Of a stretch of 64,000 bases of DNA, positions 39,352 through 49,429 are shown in pieces. Both the position numbers and the translations under genes were made by a program. The notes beneath the pieces were generated by a model, which saw only the letters and a program-made list of their open reading frames with translations, was not told where the DNA came from and searched no databases. Source of the DNA: Nitrosomonas mobilis (GTDB taxonomy: Bacteria > Pseudomonadota > Gammaproteobacteria > Burkholderiales > Nitrosomonadaceae); the NCBI RefSeq assembly GCF_900103035.1, contig NZ_FMWO01000102.1, positions 1 to 64,000 of the forward strand, in the 5' to 3' direction. The number at the start of each line of letters is the position of its first letter. Position 1 is the stretch's first letter.

Positions 39352-39660
39352 ATGATTGGCGAAATTGATCCTACGATCATTCATCTTACTGTGTTCGTGT
39401 TAGCAGTTTTTGTTGGCTACCACGTCGTATGGAATGTCACCCCAGCACTACACACTCCGTTGATGTCAGTAACCAATGCCATCTCCAGTATTATCCTGGT
39501 TGGCGCCATGTTGGCAGCAGGTTCTGCCGAATCGGACTGGGGAGTATGGCTGGGTGCCGCAGCGGTAGTATTGGCTTCTGTCAATGTGTTCGGTGGTTTT
39601 CTGGTAACGCAGCGAATGCTGGAAATGTTTAAGAAAAAAGACAAAAAAGGAAACGCCTAA
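39352..39660 (+). CDS. pntAB: NAD(P) transhydrogenase subunit alpha, part 2
   Basis: A 102-residue membrane protein with three or four helices that supplies part of the proton channel (domain II). [20 protein letters not shown] and [16 protein letters not shown] match the family, as does the [16 protein letters not shown] end. Its stop codon directly abuts the start of pntB. Confidence 0.94.
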   Translation: MIGEIDPTIIHLTVFVLAVFVGYHVVWNVTPALHTPLMSVTNAISSIILVGAMLAAGSAESDWGVWLGAAAVVLASVNVFGGFLVTQRMLEMFKKKDKKGNA

Positions 39661-41040
39661 ATGTCTGCTAATTTCATTGCACTGGCTTATCTGGTTGCCG
39701 CTGTATTTTTTATTCTCGCCCTCAAGGGATTAAGTTCACCGCTATACGCCCGACGTGGTAATTTTTTCGGAATGGTGGGTATGGCAATTGCCGTGGTCAC
39801 AACGCTAACCATTACCGCAAACTGGATGTTGATCGTGGGATGTATCGCTATTGGTGGCTTGATCGGATCAGTTGTTGCTAAACGTGTTCAAATGACTGCC
39901 ATGCCGGAACTGGTTGCTTTCATGCATTCTCTGGTGGGGCTTGCGGCGGTATTTATTGCAATCGCTGCGGTTAATAATCCTGTCTCGCTTGGGTTACCGG
40001 AGGTTCTGCCAACCGGAAGCAAGCTGGAATTGTTTCTGGGTACATTTATTGGCGCCATGACCTGGTCTGGTTCCGTGATTGCCTTCTTGAAACTGTCTGG
40101 TCGCATGAGTGGCGCACCGATTGTATTCAGTGGCCAGCATATGGTAAATCTATTACTGGCAGTCGTGATGGTCGGATTTGGATTGTGGTTCTTCTTCAGT
40201 GAAGCAACCAACTGGACAGCCTTTGCTGCCATGACAGCGATTGCCTTTTTACTGGGTTTCCTGATTATCGTGCCGATTGGCGGCGCGGATATGCCGGTCG
40301 TAATTTCCATGCTGAATTCCTATTCCGGGTGGGCTGCAGCGGGTATCGGCTTCTCGCTTGGTAATCCCATGCTGATCATTGCAGGATCACTGGTTGGTAG
40401 CTCGGGCGCGATTCTTTCCTACATCATGTGTAAAGCAATGAACCGTCCATTTTTATCCGTTATTCTGGGAGGTTTTGGTGGTGAAACAGCAGATCAGTCA
40501 GCTGCTGCTGGCGTTCAAAAAACCTACCGCAGCGGTAGCGCAGATGATGCGGCTTTTCTGCTGGGTAATGCGGACAGCGTGATTATTGTTCCGGGTTATG
40601 GACTGGCCGTTGCCCGCGCGCAGCACTCAGTGAAAGAATTGGCAGAAGCACTACACAAAAAAGGAGTTAATGTACGCTTTGCGATCCACCCGGTTGCCGG
40701 TCGGATGCCAGGTCATATGAATGTCTTGCTTGCCGAAGCAGAAATCCCCTATGAACAGGTGTTGGAAATGGATGAAATCAACAGTGACTTTTCAACTACT
40801 GATGTAGTACTGGTATTGGGGGCAAATGATGTGGTCAATCCAGCAGCAAACGTGCCGGGTAGTCCTATCTACGGTATGCCTATTCTGGAAGCACATAAAG
40901 CGCGCACAGTCATGGTGGTCAAACGAAGTATGGCAGCTGGCTATGCCGGACTGGATAACGATCTGTTCTACATGGACAAAACCATGATGGTATTTGGAGA
41001 TGCCAAAAAAGTAGTAGAGGGTATGGTCAAAGCACTGTGA
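39661..41040 (+). CDS. pntB: NAD(P) transhydrogenase subunit beta
   Basis: A 459-residue protein: nine or so membrane helices of the proton channel (about 1-265) and the soluble NADP(H)-binding domain III (about 285-459). GYGLAVARAQHSVKELAEAL, RFAIHPVAGRMPGHMNVLLA and LGANDVVNPAA are diagnostic. The complex uses proton-motive force to reduce NADP+ with NADH. This suits an autotroph with high NADPH demand and could support the neighbouring sulfate reduction genes. Confidence 0.96.
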   Translation: MSANFIALAYLVAAVFFILALKGLSSPLYARRGNFFGMVGMAIAVVTTLTITANWMLIVGCIAIGGLIGSVVAKRVQMTAMPELVAFMHSLVGLAAVFIAIAAVNNPVSLGLPEVLPTGSKLELFLGTFIGAMTWSGSVIAFLKLSGRMSGAPIVFSGQHMVNLLLAVVMVGFGLWFFFSEATNWTAFAAMTAIAFLLGFLIIVPIGGADMPVVISMLNSYSGWAAAGIGFSLGNPMLIIAGSLVGSSGAILSYIMCKAMNRPFLSVILGGFGGETADQSAAAGVQKTYRSGSADDAAFLLGNADSVIIVPGYGLAVARAQHSVKELAEALHKKGVNVRFAIHPVAGRMPGHMNVLLAEAEIPYEQVLEMDEINSDFSTTDVVLVLGANDVVNPAANVPGSPIYGMPILEAHKARTVMVVKRSMAAGYAGLDNDLFYMDKTMMVFGDAKKVVEGMVKAL

Positions 41041-41070
41041 GGCCTGTAGTAGGCATAGGCATGGGATGTG

Positions 41071-41174
41071 CCGAATACAGTGGTTGCTTTAGTTCCGAAG
41101 TATAAATAATGATTCGTGTTTCATAGTATTTTTCGGAATTTATAGTGCAATATCCGTGCTGGCGCTGTATTCGG
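41071..41174. repeat. 10-bp inverted repeats 84 bp apart
   Basis: CCGAATACAG at 41071-41080 and CTGTATTCGG at 41165-41174 are perfect inverted repeats flanking non-coding DNA between pntB and a pseudogene. They could be ends of a very small mobile element or the stem of a long-looped structure. Confidence 0.3.
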
Positions 41175-41285
41175 TCGAGTCAGAGTAGATTTCAGACAGT
41201 AGAGTAGATTACCATAGGAAATCGGAGCACCTTATTCTGCCCTCGAGCATTAAATTCTTTTTATTCTGCGACTATACATTGTTGT

Positions 41286-42538
41286 TTATCCGAACCGTTT
41301 TTTCATCACGTTGTACATATACTGCAGTCGGTGGGTCATGATGTGGGATTGATGGATGATGGCGGCCCCTTTCTGGGAGATTCGGGCACGGATTTCTGCA
41401 TGGGACAAATAGAATTTCGCTTTCGAGGCAGCTTCATCAAGAGAGGTATAAAATGCCATGCTCTCACCATCGATAAATACACTTAGCGCGTCTTCCTGGG
41501 TATCAGTGAGTAGGAACCCACCTACGGCAGGAACATCCCAAACCCTCTGGTTAACGGCAGTGGGCATGTGTTCGGCAGTAACATTCAGATTTACGTTACT
41601 GCCTACGAATAATGCAGGAAGCTCGGCATGATAGTCGAGATAGGGAGATACCTTTACGCCGGGGCTGACCTTCTCCCAGTATTTGTCGCCAAATAGTTTC
41701 ACGTTCAGCTTGCTAAAACGATCAATGAATTGTTTTCGAGTATCCATGGATGCCTCGGCTAGCGCTACCTGAGCGGCAGCAAACAGCTTCCTGTCTCCAT
41801 TCTCAAGCAACTTCTCACATGATTCGACAAGAGTAAGACGAGTAATCTTTTGCTTGTGCCAAAGCTCTTTTGCGGCCTTGCGCACCTGCTTCGATGGCTC
41901 AACTCGGGCCTTTAGCCACCAGGAATTTCCCGCAAATGAAAGAGGAAAGCGAAACTTCGTAATCTGTGCCGGATTAATTTTTCCTATATTAAAGAATCGA
42001 CCATTTGCCCCGGTTGGCAAAAAGACCGGATTGCCATAACCATTTTTACTAAGCCATGAGAATGCGGTGCGCTCGAAGCAGAACAGCTGTAAATTTGAGG
42101 CTGCATTTTTGTTGGCTCCCCCAAGATAGGCATGGGGTGATCCACAAACCACGATGCTGTTGGAATGGCATATCATTCCAACAATGATGCAAGAACACCT
42201 GCTTCATCAAATCTCATATCATTGATTGTGAGCATAAAATCAGGTTGTTGTGTCACAAGTGTCGTTAGTAACTCGGCGGTAAACTGATTATTGCCACTGC
42301 CTCTTTTCTGAGCGGGCAACCGTGCTACTTTCCATCCCAAATCTTCAGCGGCATCAAGCGCATCTCCAACCACCAGATACCTGTACCAAAAATGAGAACC
42401 TGTGGTTCCCGCTTAAACTTTAAATAGCCAAGCGCCGCTCTTAATCTCGCATCGTCGATAATTCATCCAGGTATTCATCGTATTATCGAGCTGCAGCTCG
42501 TAGAAATTACATGCGGGTACCTCTGAATTTGCTGCCAT
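41286..42538 (-). pseudogene. decayed CgeB-like (DUF3880) glycosyltransferase
   Basis: The minus strand holds one glycosyltransferase of the CgeB/DUF3880 type in several pieces. It begins MAANSEVPACNFYELQLDNT (42538). After a frame change comes ARLRAALGYLKFKREPQVLI, then another change into YLVVGDALDAAEDLGWKV. A TGA follows LASLLE (42175-42173), where the frame goes on as YAIPTASWFVD; then one missing base at about 42138 shifts to SPHAYLGGANKNAASNLQLF, which runs intact to 41286. The last part is a group-1 glycosyltransferase C-terminus. At least three frameshifts and one nonsense change make a functional product unlikely. Such proteins are often found in protein or surface glycosylation clusters. 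Confidence 0.85.
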
Positions 42539-42561
42539 CGTAGTAACTCTTTCCTGCTTGT

Positions 42562-44169
42562 TTAATACCCAGGCTCGTACATCTGTGCTTGCAGGTTGCC
42601 GGGTAATTCGATCGTACTGAGTGCTTCACTCTGTGCGATTTGACAGACACTAACTGCAATCGCTTGGGAGACCATGCGGACACGAGTAAGATCGGGATAG
42701 ATCGAGCCGTATGCCAGTTCTTCAGGCAAAACTGTTTGTGCCAATGTATTTGCAGCAGTCAGAAACATGCGCTCCGTAATATGGCTAGCGCCGCTTGCCA
42801 ATATTCCCAGGCCTATTCCCGGGAAAATGTAGGCATTGTTGCCCTGCGCCGGATGAAAGTGCTGTTCGTTAATGGCCGTTGGCGGGAAAGGGCTGCCGCT
42901 TGCGAAAATTGCACGTCCTTCACTCCAGCGGTAAGCCTGTTCCGCAGTACATTCGGTATGCGAAGTAGGGTTGGAGAGTGCGATGATGACCGGGTGCTTC
43001 TGATGCTGAGCCATTGTGCGGATGACTGCCTCACTGAATGCGCCTGCCGTACCGGTTGCACCGATGAGAACATCCGGCCGAATGCGGGCAATTGCTTCTA
43101 CGAAACTCGCTGGTGGCTGAGGTTGCGCAAATGGCTGGATACGAGGCTTGAGCTGTTCGCCGTAAGTAGTCACGAGTCCTTTGCGGTCAACGAATGCCAA
43201 CTTCGATCTCGCCGTCTCAGCTGGCATGCCGCTGTCGATCAGGGCGAACAGGATCAGTTCGGCAGTGCCGGTTGCCGCAGAGCCCGTTCCCAGCAGCATG
43301 ATTTTCTGTTCGGTGAAGGGCTTGTTCGTGATACGGCTGGCAGCGAGAATGCCAGCAAGGGTGACAGCGGCAGTGCCCTGAATATCGTCATTGAAACATC
43401 GGTACTGCTCGTGATAGCGGTCAAGTAGCATAAACGCATGATCGCTGCTGAAATCTTCAAACTGCACTAGGGCCAATGGATATTTTTGCTGAACTGCGGC
43501 AATGAATTCATCCACTAACGACAAGTAGGCCTCGCCAGTCAGGCGGGGATGAGGATATCCCAGGTATAGGGGGTCTTCGCGTAGCAGCTGGTTATTTGTG
43601 CCAACATCGAGCATCACTGGCAGACAGTAACGGGGATCAATACCGGCGCAGGCCACATACAAGGCAATCTTGCCAATAGCAATGCCCATGCCATTGGCGC
43701 CTAAATCACCGAGTCCAAGGATACGTTCGCCATCGGTCACGACAATTACGCGCACATCGTCTTCTGGCCAGTTATCCAGGATAGTAGCGATTTTTCCCCG
43801 ATCATCCGGGGTGATGTAGAATCCCTGTGGTTTCCTGAAAATATGGGCAAATTCGCGGCATGCCTCGCCTACTGTGGGCGTATACACAAGCGGCATTATT
43901 TCCTCGATATGATCGATCAGTGTTCGGTAAAACAGGCGCTGGTTGCGCTCCAGCAGGCTGTTTAGAAAAATGTATTTTTCGATGTTGCTGGGTTTTTTGC
44001 GTAGATTCTCGAGTACTCTTTGCTGTTGCAGTTTGATGTCTGCCACTTGATAGGGCAGCAGTCCACGTAATCCCAGCTGTTCACGTTCTTTGCGGGTAAA
44101 GGCGGTCGATTTGTTCAGAACAGGATCGTCCAAAAGTGCCTTTCCGTATTTTTGTAGAATTGGTTTCAT
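42562..44169 (-). CDS. maeA: NAD-dependent malic enzyme
   Basis: A 535-residue enzyme that oxidatively decarboxylates malate to pyruvate. The large-form signatures are present: LPYQVADIKLQQQRV, YTPTVGEACREFAHIFR with the active-site Tyr, VVTDGERILGLGDLGANGMG, the metal-binding FEDFSSDHAF-like segment, FNDDIQGTAAVTLAG, and the NAD fold LLGTGSAATGTAELI. Length is that of the NAD-type (SfcA) family. It heads a short minus-strand group with the L,D-transpeptidase and tadA genes lying upstream. Confidence 0.95.
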   Translation of the reverse strand: MKPILQKYGKALLDDPVLNKSTAFTRKEREQLGLRGLLPYQVADIKLQQQRVLENLRKKPSNIEKYIFLNSLLERNQRLFYRTLIDHIEEIMPLVYTPTVGEACREFAHIFRKPQGFYITPDDRGKIATILDNWPEDDVRVIVVTDGERILGLGDLGANGMGIAIGKIALYVACAGIDPRYCLPVMLDVGTNNQLLREDPLYLGYPHPRLTGEAYLSLVDEFIAAVQQKYPLALVQFEDFSSDHAFMLLDRYHEQYRCFNDDIQGTAAVTLAGILAASRITNKPFTEQKIMLLGTGSAATGTAELILFALIDSGMPAETARSKLAFVDRKGLVTTYGEQLKPRIQPFAQPQPPASFVEAIARIRPDVLIGATGTAGAFSEAVIRTMAQHQKHPVIIALSNPTSHTECTAEQAYRWSEGRAIFASGSPFPPTAINEQHFHPAQGNNAYIFPGIGLGILASGASHITERMFLTAANTLAQTVLPEELAYGSIYPDLTRVRMVSQAIAVSVCQIAQSEALSTIELPGNLQAQMYEPGY

Positions 44170-44195
44170 CGTATATATTTTTTGTATTGGTATCG

Positions 44196-46147
<1,952 letters not shown>

Positions 46148-46163
46148 GGCGATTGATAGTCAG

Positions 46164-46176
46164 TTTAGAGGTGCCC
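46164..46176. repeat. solitary mobile-element terminal sequence
   Basis: TTTAGAGGTGCCC is the exact reverse complement of the first 13 bases of the mobile repeat at 61215 (GGGCACCTCTAAA). It sits in the 29-base gap between prmB and rluB. It could be an excision scar or coincidence. Confidence 0.3.
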
Positions 46177-47019
46177 TTATGTCGATTGTGGTTTGGGTAA
46201 ATCAACCAGTTTCAATAGCCGTTCGACTTCGATATCGTCCAGTTCCAGTAACATACCGCGTTTCAGTCGCGGCGGTAAATCGATCGGACCAAATCTCACT
46301 CGCATCAGGCGGCTGACCGTCAATCCTATTACCTCGAACATGCGTCGTACCTCACGGTTTCTGCCTTCCTTCAACACGACTCGGTACCAGTGATTGGTGC
46401 CAATCCCGCCTTCATCCCGTAGTTGTTCAAATTTTGCGAGACCATCCGCCAACTCAACCCCATCCTTTAAACGGACTATTTGCTCAGGGGTAAGTTCGCC
46501 AACAATCCGGACCGCATATTCACGCGCCATCTCGAACCGGGGATGCATCAAACGATTGGCCAGTGTGCCGTCTGTCGTGAAGATCAGTAATCCACTGGTA
46601 TTGAAATCCAGTCGGCCAACGGCAATCCACTTGGAAGTTTTCATTTGCGGCAATTTGTCAAATACCGAGGGACGCCCTTCAGGATCATCAAGACTGACGA
46701 TTTCACCTTCGGGTTTGTGATAAAGCATGATGCGTGGCAAACGGTTGTGCTGCCTTAGCCGGATAATCTTGTTATCGATACGTACCACATCGCCAGGAGC
46801 AACTCGATCTCCCAGTTTCGCAATCATGCCATTGATACTGGTTCTGCCAGCAGCGATTATCGCTTCCATGTCGCGTCGCGAACCAATCCCGTGTTGTGCC
46901 AGCAATTTTTGTAGACGGATGCTCTCACCAGGCTCTGATGTAGGGGCGGAAGATTTTCGCCCAGGAGGAATTGCACGCTTGTGCCGAGTTTTTTGCCCAG
47001 ATAATCGATAATCCGGCAT
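46177..47019 (-). CDS. rluB: 23S rRNA pseudouridine synthase RluB-like
   Basis: A 280-residue RsuA/RluB-family pseudouridine synthase. An S4 RNA-binding domain (about residues 33-80: IRLQKLLAQHGIGSRRDMEA) precedes the catalytic domain with the active-site Asp in GRLDFNTSGLLIFTTDG and the family end motif RNREVRRMFEVIGL. The start at 47019 (MPDYRLSGQKTRHK) has a good AAGGA site; an upstream TTG would add eight residues. It is the third minus-strand gene after dnaX and ybaB, in the position where recR often stands. Confidence 0.92.
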   Translation of the reverse strand: MPDYRLSGQKTRHKRAIPPGRKSSAPTSEPGESIRLQKLLAQHGIGSRRDMEAIIAAGRTSINGMIAKLGDRVAPGDVVRIDNKIIRLRQHNRLPRIMLYHKPEGEIVSLDDPEGRPSVFDKLPQMKTSKWIAVGRLDFNTSGLLIFTTDGTLANRLMHPRFEMAREYAVRIVGELTPEQIVRLKDGVELADGLAKFEQLRDEGGIGTNHWYRVVLKEGRNREVRRMFEVIGLTVSRLMRVRFGPIDLPPRLKRGMLLELDDIEVERLLKLVDLPKPQST

Positions 47020-47055
47020 AGGTTGAATTCCTTGATTTAGCAATGGAGGTGGTTG

Positions 47056-47382
47056 TTAGAAAGGGAGCTTCATGCCAGGTGGCAAACCAAGTCCACCCGT
47101 CATGCTTGCCATATGCTCCTGTGTGGTTGATTCCACGCGGCGCACAGCATCGTTGACAGCCGCAGCAATCAAATCCTCCAGCATTTCCTTATCGTCACTT
47201 ATCAAGCTACTGTCAATACTGATACGCTTGACGTCGTGGCGACAGGTCATGATAACTTTTACCATCCCGGCGCCAGATTGCCCTTCCACTTCGATTGTTG
47301 CCAGTTTTTCCTGCATGGTTTTCATGTTTTCCTGCATTTGCTGGGCCTGTTTCATTAAATTGGCCAGATTTCCTTTCATCAT
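47056..47382 (-). CDS. ybaB: YbaB/EbfC nucleoid-associated protein
   Basis: A 108-residue DNA-binding protein that forms a homodimer shaped like tweezers. [20 protein letters not shown] and the end [16 protein letters not shown] are characteristic. It follows dnaX by 12 bases, the standard dnaX-ybaB pairing, and two adjacent ATG codons can serve as start behind a GGAG sequence. Confidence 0.95.
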   Translation of the reverse strand: MMKGNLANLMKQAQQMQENMKTMQEKLATIEVEGQSGAGMVKVIMTCRHDVKRISIDSSLISDDKEMLEDLIAAAVNDAVRRVESTTQEHMASMTGGLGLPPGMKLPF

Positions 47383-47394
47383 GCTTAATCTCCA

Positions 47395-48981
47395 TTAAGG
47401 GTTTGGTTTTATTGAAGTCACATCCAAAGTGCCGTCAAACATCTCGATCAGTTCCTGCACAAAGGGCTCTGATTCTATGGCATTGGTTGCCTCAGCCTGT
47501 CTGGTACGCTTCTCATTTTCCTGGCGGGTCGCGAGAGTATCGCCGCTAATACTTGCCAATGAGATGGCCAGCTCAACGGAATTGCCAAAATGTGCTTCCA
47601 GCTGCCCCTTCAGCTTCTCCTGGTAGGTTTTCTCCAGCAGATGCCGGTGCTCCGGTGCAAGGCACAGCGTTATCTTGTCAGGTGAGAATGTACTGGCTTC
47701 GCAGTATTGTGCCAGCATTCGTGTCATGCCCGTCAATTTAAGTTGTTTGACAAGCGTCAACCAGGCTTCGTTGGGTGTAAGCGATATGGTCTGTGTGGTC
47801 TGTGGCTTACTGGGTATCTGCTGATCTGCACACAGCACGAGAGTTTTGCAATACTTGCCAGTATTTTCCGCTACTCGTTCAGTTTTTTCGCCCATATCGG
47901 GTAAAAAAGCCAGCATTCGCAACAACGTCATGCTGAAACCGCTGTATTCATCAGGTGCCAGGCCTAGATCCTGCCGACCATGCAGCGCGATCTGGTAAAA
48001 AAGCTGAACATCCTCGCGGCTAAACTGGCCCGCCAGTGCAAACAGCTGGTCGCATTGCGGAAGGGCTTCATCGATTGCCTGCGGCACGGTTTGTGCCAGC
48101 GCAATCTGATGCAACCAGGCAGCTAGATCCTGCAGTACAGAATCAAAGGATACGCCTGTAGCTTCGAGCTCATCGGTGATGGCAAGCAGCTTGATACCAT
48201 CTTTCTGAACCAATCCTTGCAGCAAAGCGAACAGATAATCCTGATTGACTACGCCCAGCATGGCTCGGGTACCGGCTTCTTCCACGCAATTATTGCAAAA
48301 GGCAATCGCCTGATCCAACAGACTTAAAGCATCACGCATACTGCCCTTGGCTGCGTGTGCCAGCAGTTTCAATGCTGTTTGATCTGCCCTGATCTGCTCA
48401 GCAGCCAGTATATCCGTCAATCGCGCAATGATCAGGGTAGTTGTAATTTGCTTGAGACAGAATTGCAGGCAACGGGATAGCACAGTCACAGGAATTTTTT
48501 GCGGATCAGTGGTCGCTAGAATAAATTTGACATGTGCGGGTGGTTCTTCCAGCGTTTTAAGCATGGCGTTGAAGGCTGATTTGGACAGCATGTGCACTTC
48601 ATCGATCAAATACACCTTGTAGCGCCCGTATACCGGTGAATATTGCAGATTGTCCATCAGGTCGCGCATGGCATCTACCTGTGTGTTGGAGGCGGCATCC
48701 AGTTCGATCAGGTCGGCAAAGTTACCGCTATCGATCGCCTGGCAGGCGGCGCAGTGCCCACAAGGAGTGGCAGTTACCCCATCAGCACAATTCAGCGCCT
48801 TAGCCAGAATGCGCGCGATAGTCGTTTTACCGACGCCACGAGTGCCCGTGAATAAATAGGCATGGTGCAACCGGTTCTGTGTCAAGGCGTTCGACAATGC
48901 GCGCACGACATGCGCTTGTCCAACGAGCTCAGTAAATGTTTTAGGACGCCATTTTCGGGCAAGAACGAGTGAATGAGCCAA
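47395..48981 (-). CDS. dnaX: DNA polymerase III gamma/tau subunit
   Basis: A 528-residue clamp-loader ATPase. Walker A is GTRGVGKTTIARILA (about 45-59), the zinc module is CADGVTATPCGHCAAC, Walker B/DEVH is YLIDEVHMLSKSAFNAML, and SRC is in TVLSRCLQF. The C-terminal region is shorter than in E. coli tau (643 residues). I do not see the A-AAA-AAG slippery site that makes gamma in E. coli. It lies directly downstream of the 4.5S RNA gene on the same strand. Confidence 0.95.
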   Translation of the reverse strand: MAHSLVLARKWRPKTFTELVGQAHVVRALSNALTQNRLHHAYLFTGTRGVGKTTIARILAKALNCADGVTATPCGHCAACQAIDSGNFADLIELDAASNTQVDAMRDLMDNLQYSPVYGRYKVYLIDEVHMLSKSAFNAMLKTLEEPPAHVKFILATTDPQKIPVTVLSRCLQFCLKQITTTLIIARLTDILAAEQIRADQTALKLLAHAAKGSMRDALSLLDQAIAFCNNCVEEAGTRAMLGVVNQDYLFALLQGLVQKDGIKLLAITDELEATGVSFDSVLQDLAAWLHQIALAQTVPQAIDEALPQCDQLFALAGQFSREDVQLFYQIALHGRQDLGLAPDEYSGFSMTLLRMLAFLPDMGEKTERVAENTGKYCKTLVLCADQQIPSKPQTTQTISLTPNEAWLTLVKQLKLTGMTRMLAQYCEASTFSPDKITLCLAPEHRHLLEKTYQEKLKGQLEAHFGNSVELAISLASISGDTLATRQENEKRTRQAEATNAIESEPFVQELIEMFDGTLDVTSIKPNP

Positions 48982-49064
48982 GGTTTTGTGTCGAGCTTAT
49001 CGGATACAGATAATGTTCCGGATGATAGTTACTTCGTGTCAGCAAGCAGGAGGGTTTTTAGCAT

Positions 49065-49099
49065 AAAAACAAAAGACTGTGGCTGCAAGTACGACAGTC
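49065..49099 (-). terminator. Rho-independent terminator of the 4.5S RNA
   Basis: On the minus strand GACTGT pairs with ACAGTC around a 13-base loop and is followed by TTTTGTTTTTA. It starts about 11 bases after the last paired base of the RNA. Confidence 0.65.
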
Positions 49100-49109
49100 A
49101 ACAATAAGT

Positions 49110-49204
49110 GGCGAGCCAAACCCCCGGCACTTGTAAAAATAGCTGTGGCTGCTTCCTTCCGGATCTGACCAGGTTCACTACCTTACAATGCGGGGAGGCC
49201 CGCC
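49110..49204 (-). ncRNA. ffs: signal recognition particle 4.5S RNA
   Basis: The minus strand carries the conserved SRP domain IV (GGTCAGATCCGGAAGGAAGC) with the GGAA tetraloop and the asymmetric AGCAGCC side. The ends pair perfectly: GGCGGGCC at the 5' end with GGCTCGCC at the 3' end, and CCCCGC with GCCGGGG further in. About 95 nt, the small bacterial type. A TAAAAT -10-like box lies about 6 bases upstream. It binds Ffh and directs membrane proteins to FtsY/SecYEG. Confidence 0.95.
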
Positions 49205-49429
49205 GAGCGCTATTTTACTCCATGTGACTGTTGATATGTCGGGTTATTGGCTTGGCGCACTGGAGACCTCGTTTTTCATAAAACATATGAGGTAGTCAAT
49301 TAGTCCGGTCAATCAAATTAAGCCTGCTTTATCCCTTTTATCAAGCAGTGCTTTAGCTATAAGTTTTTTAATAATAGTAAGGCGTGATATAGCCCGCATT
49401 TATTCATTGGATAACAAACAGGAATCGGC

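Noticed and set aside
47395-48981. Programmed frameshift in dnaX making a gamma subunit
   Set aside because: No A-AAA-AAG type slippery run was found on the coding strand.
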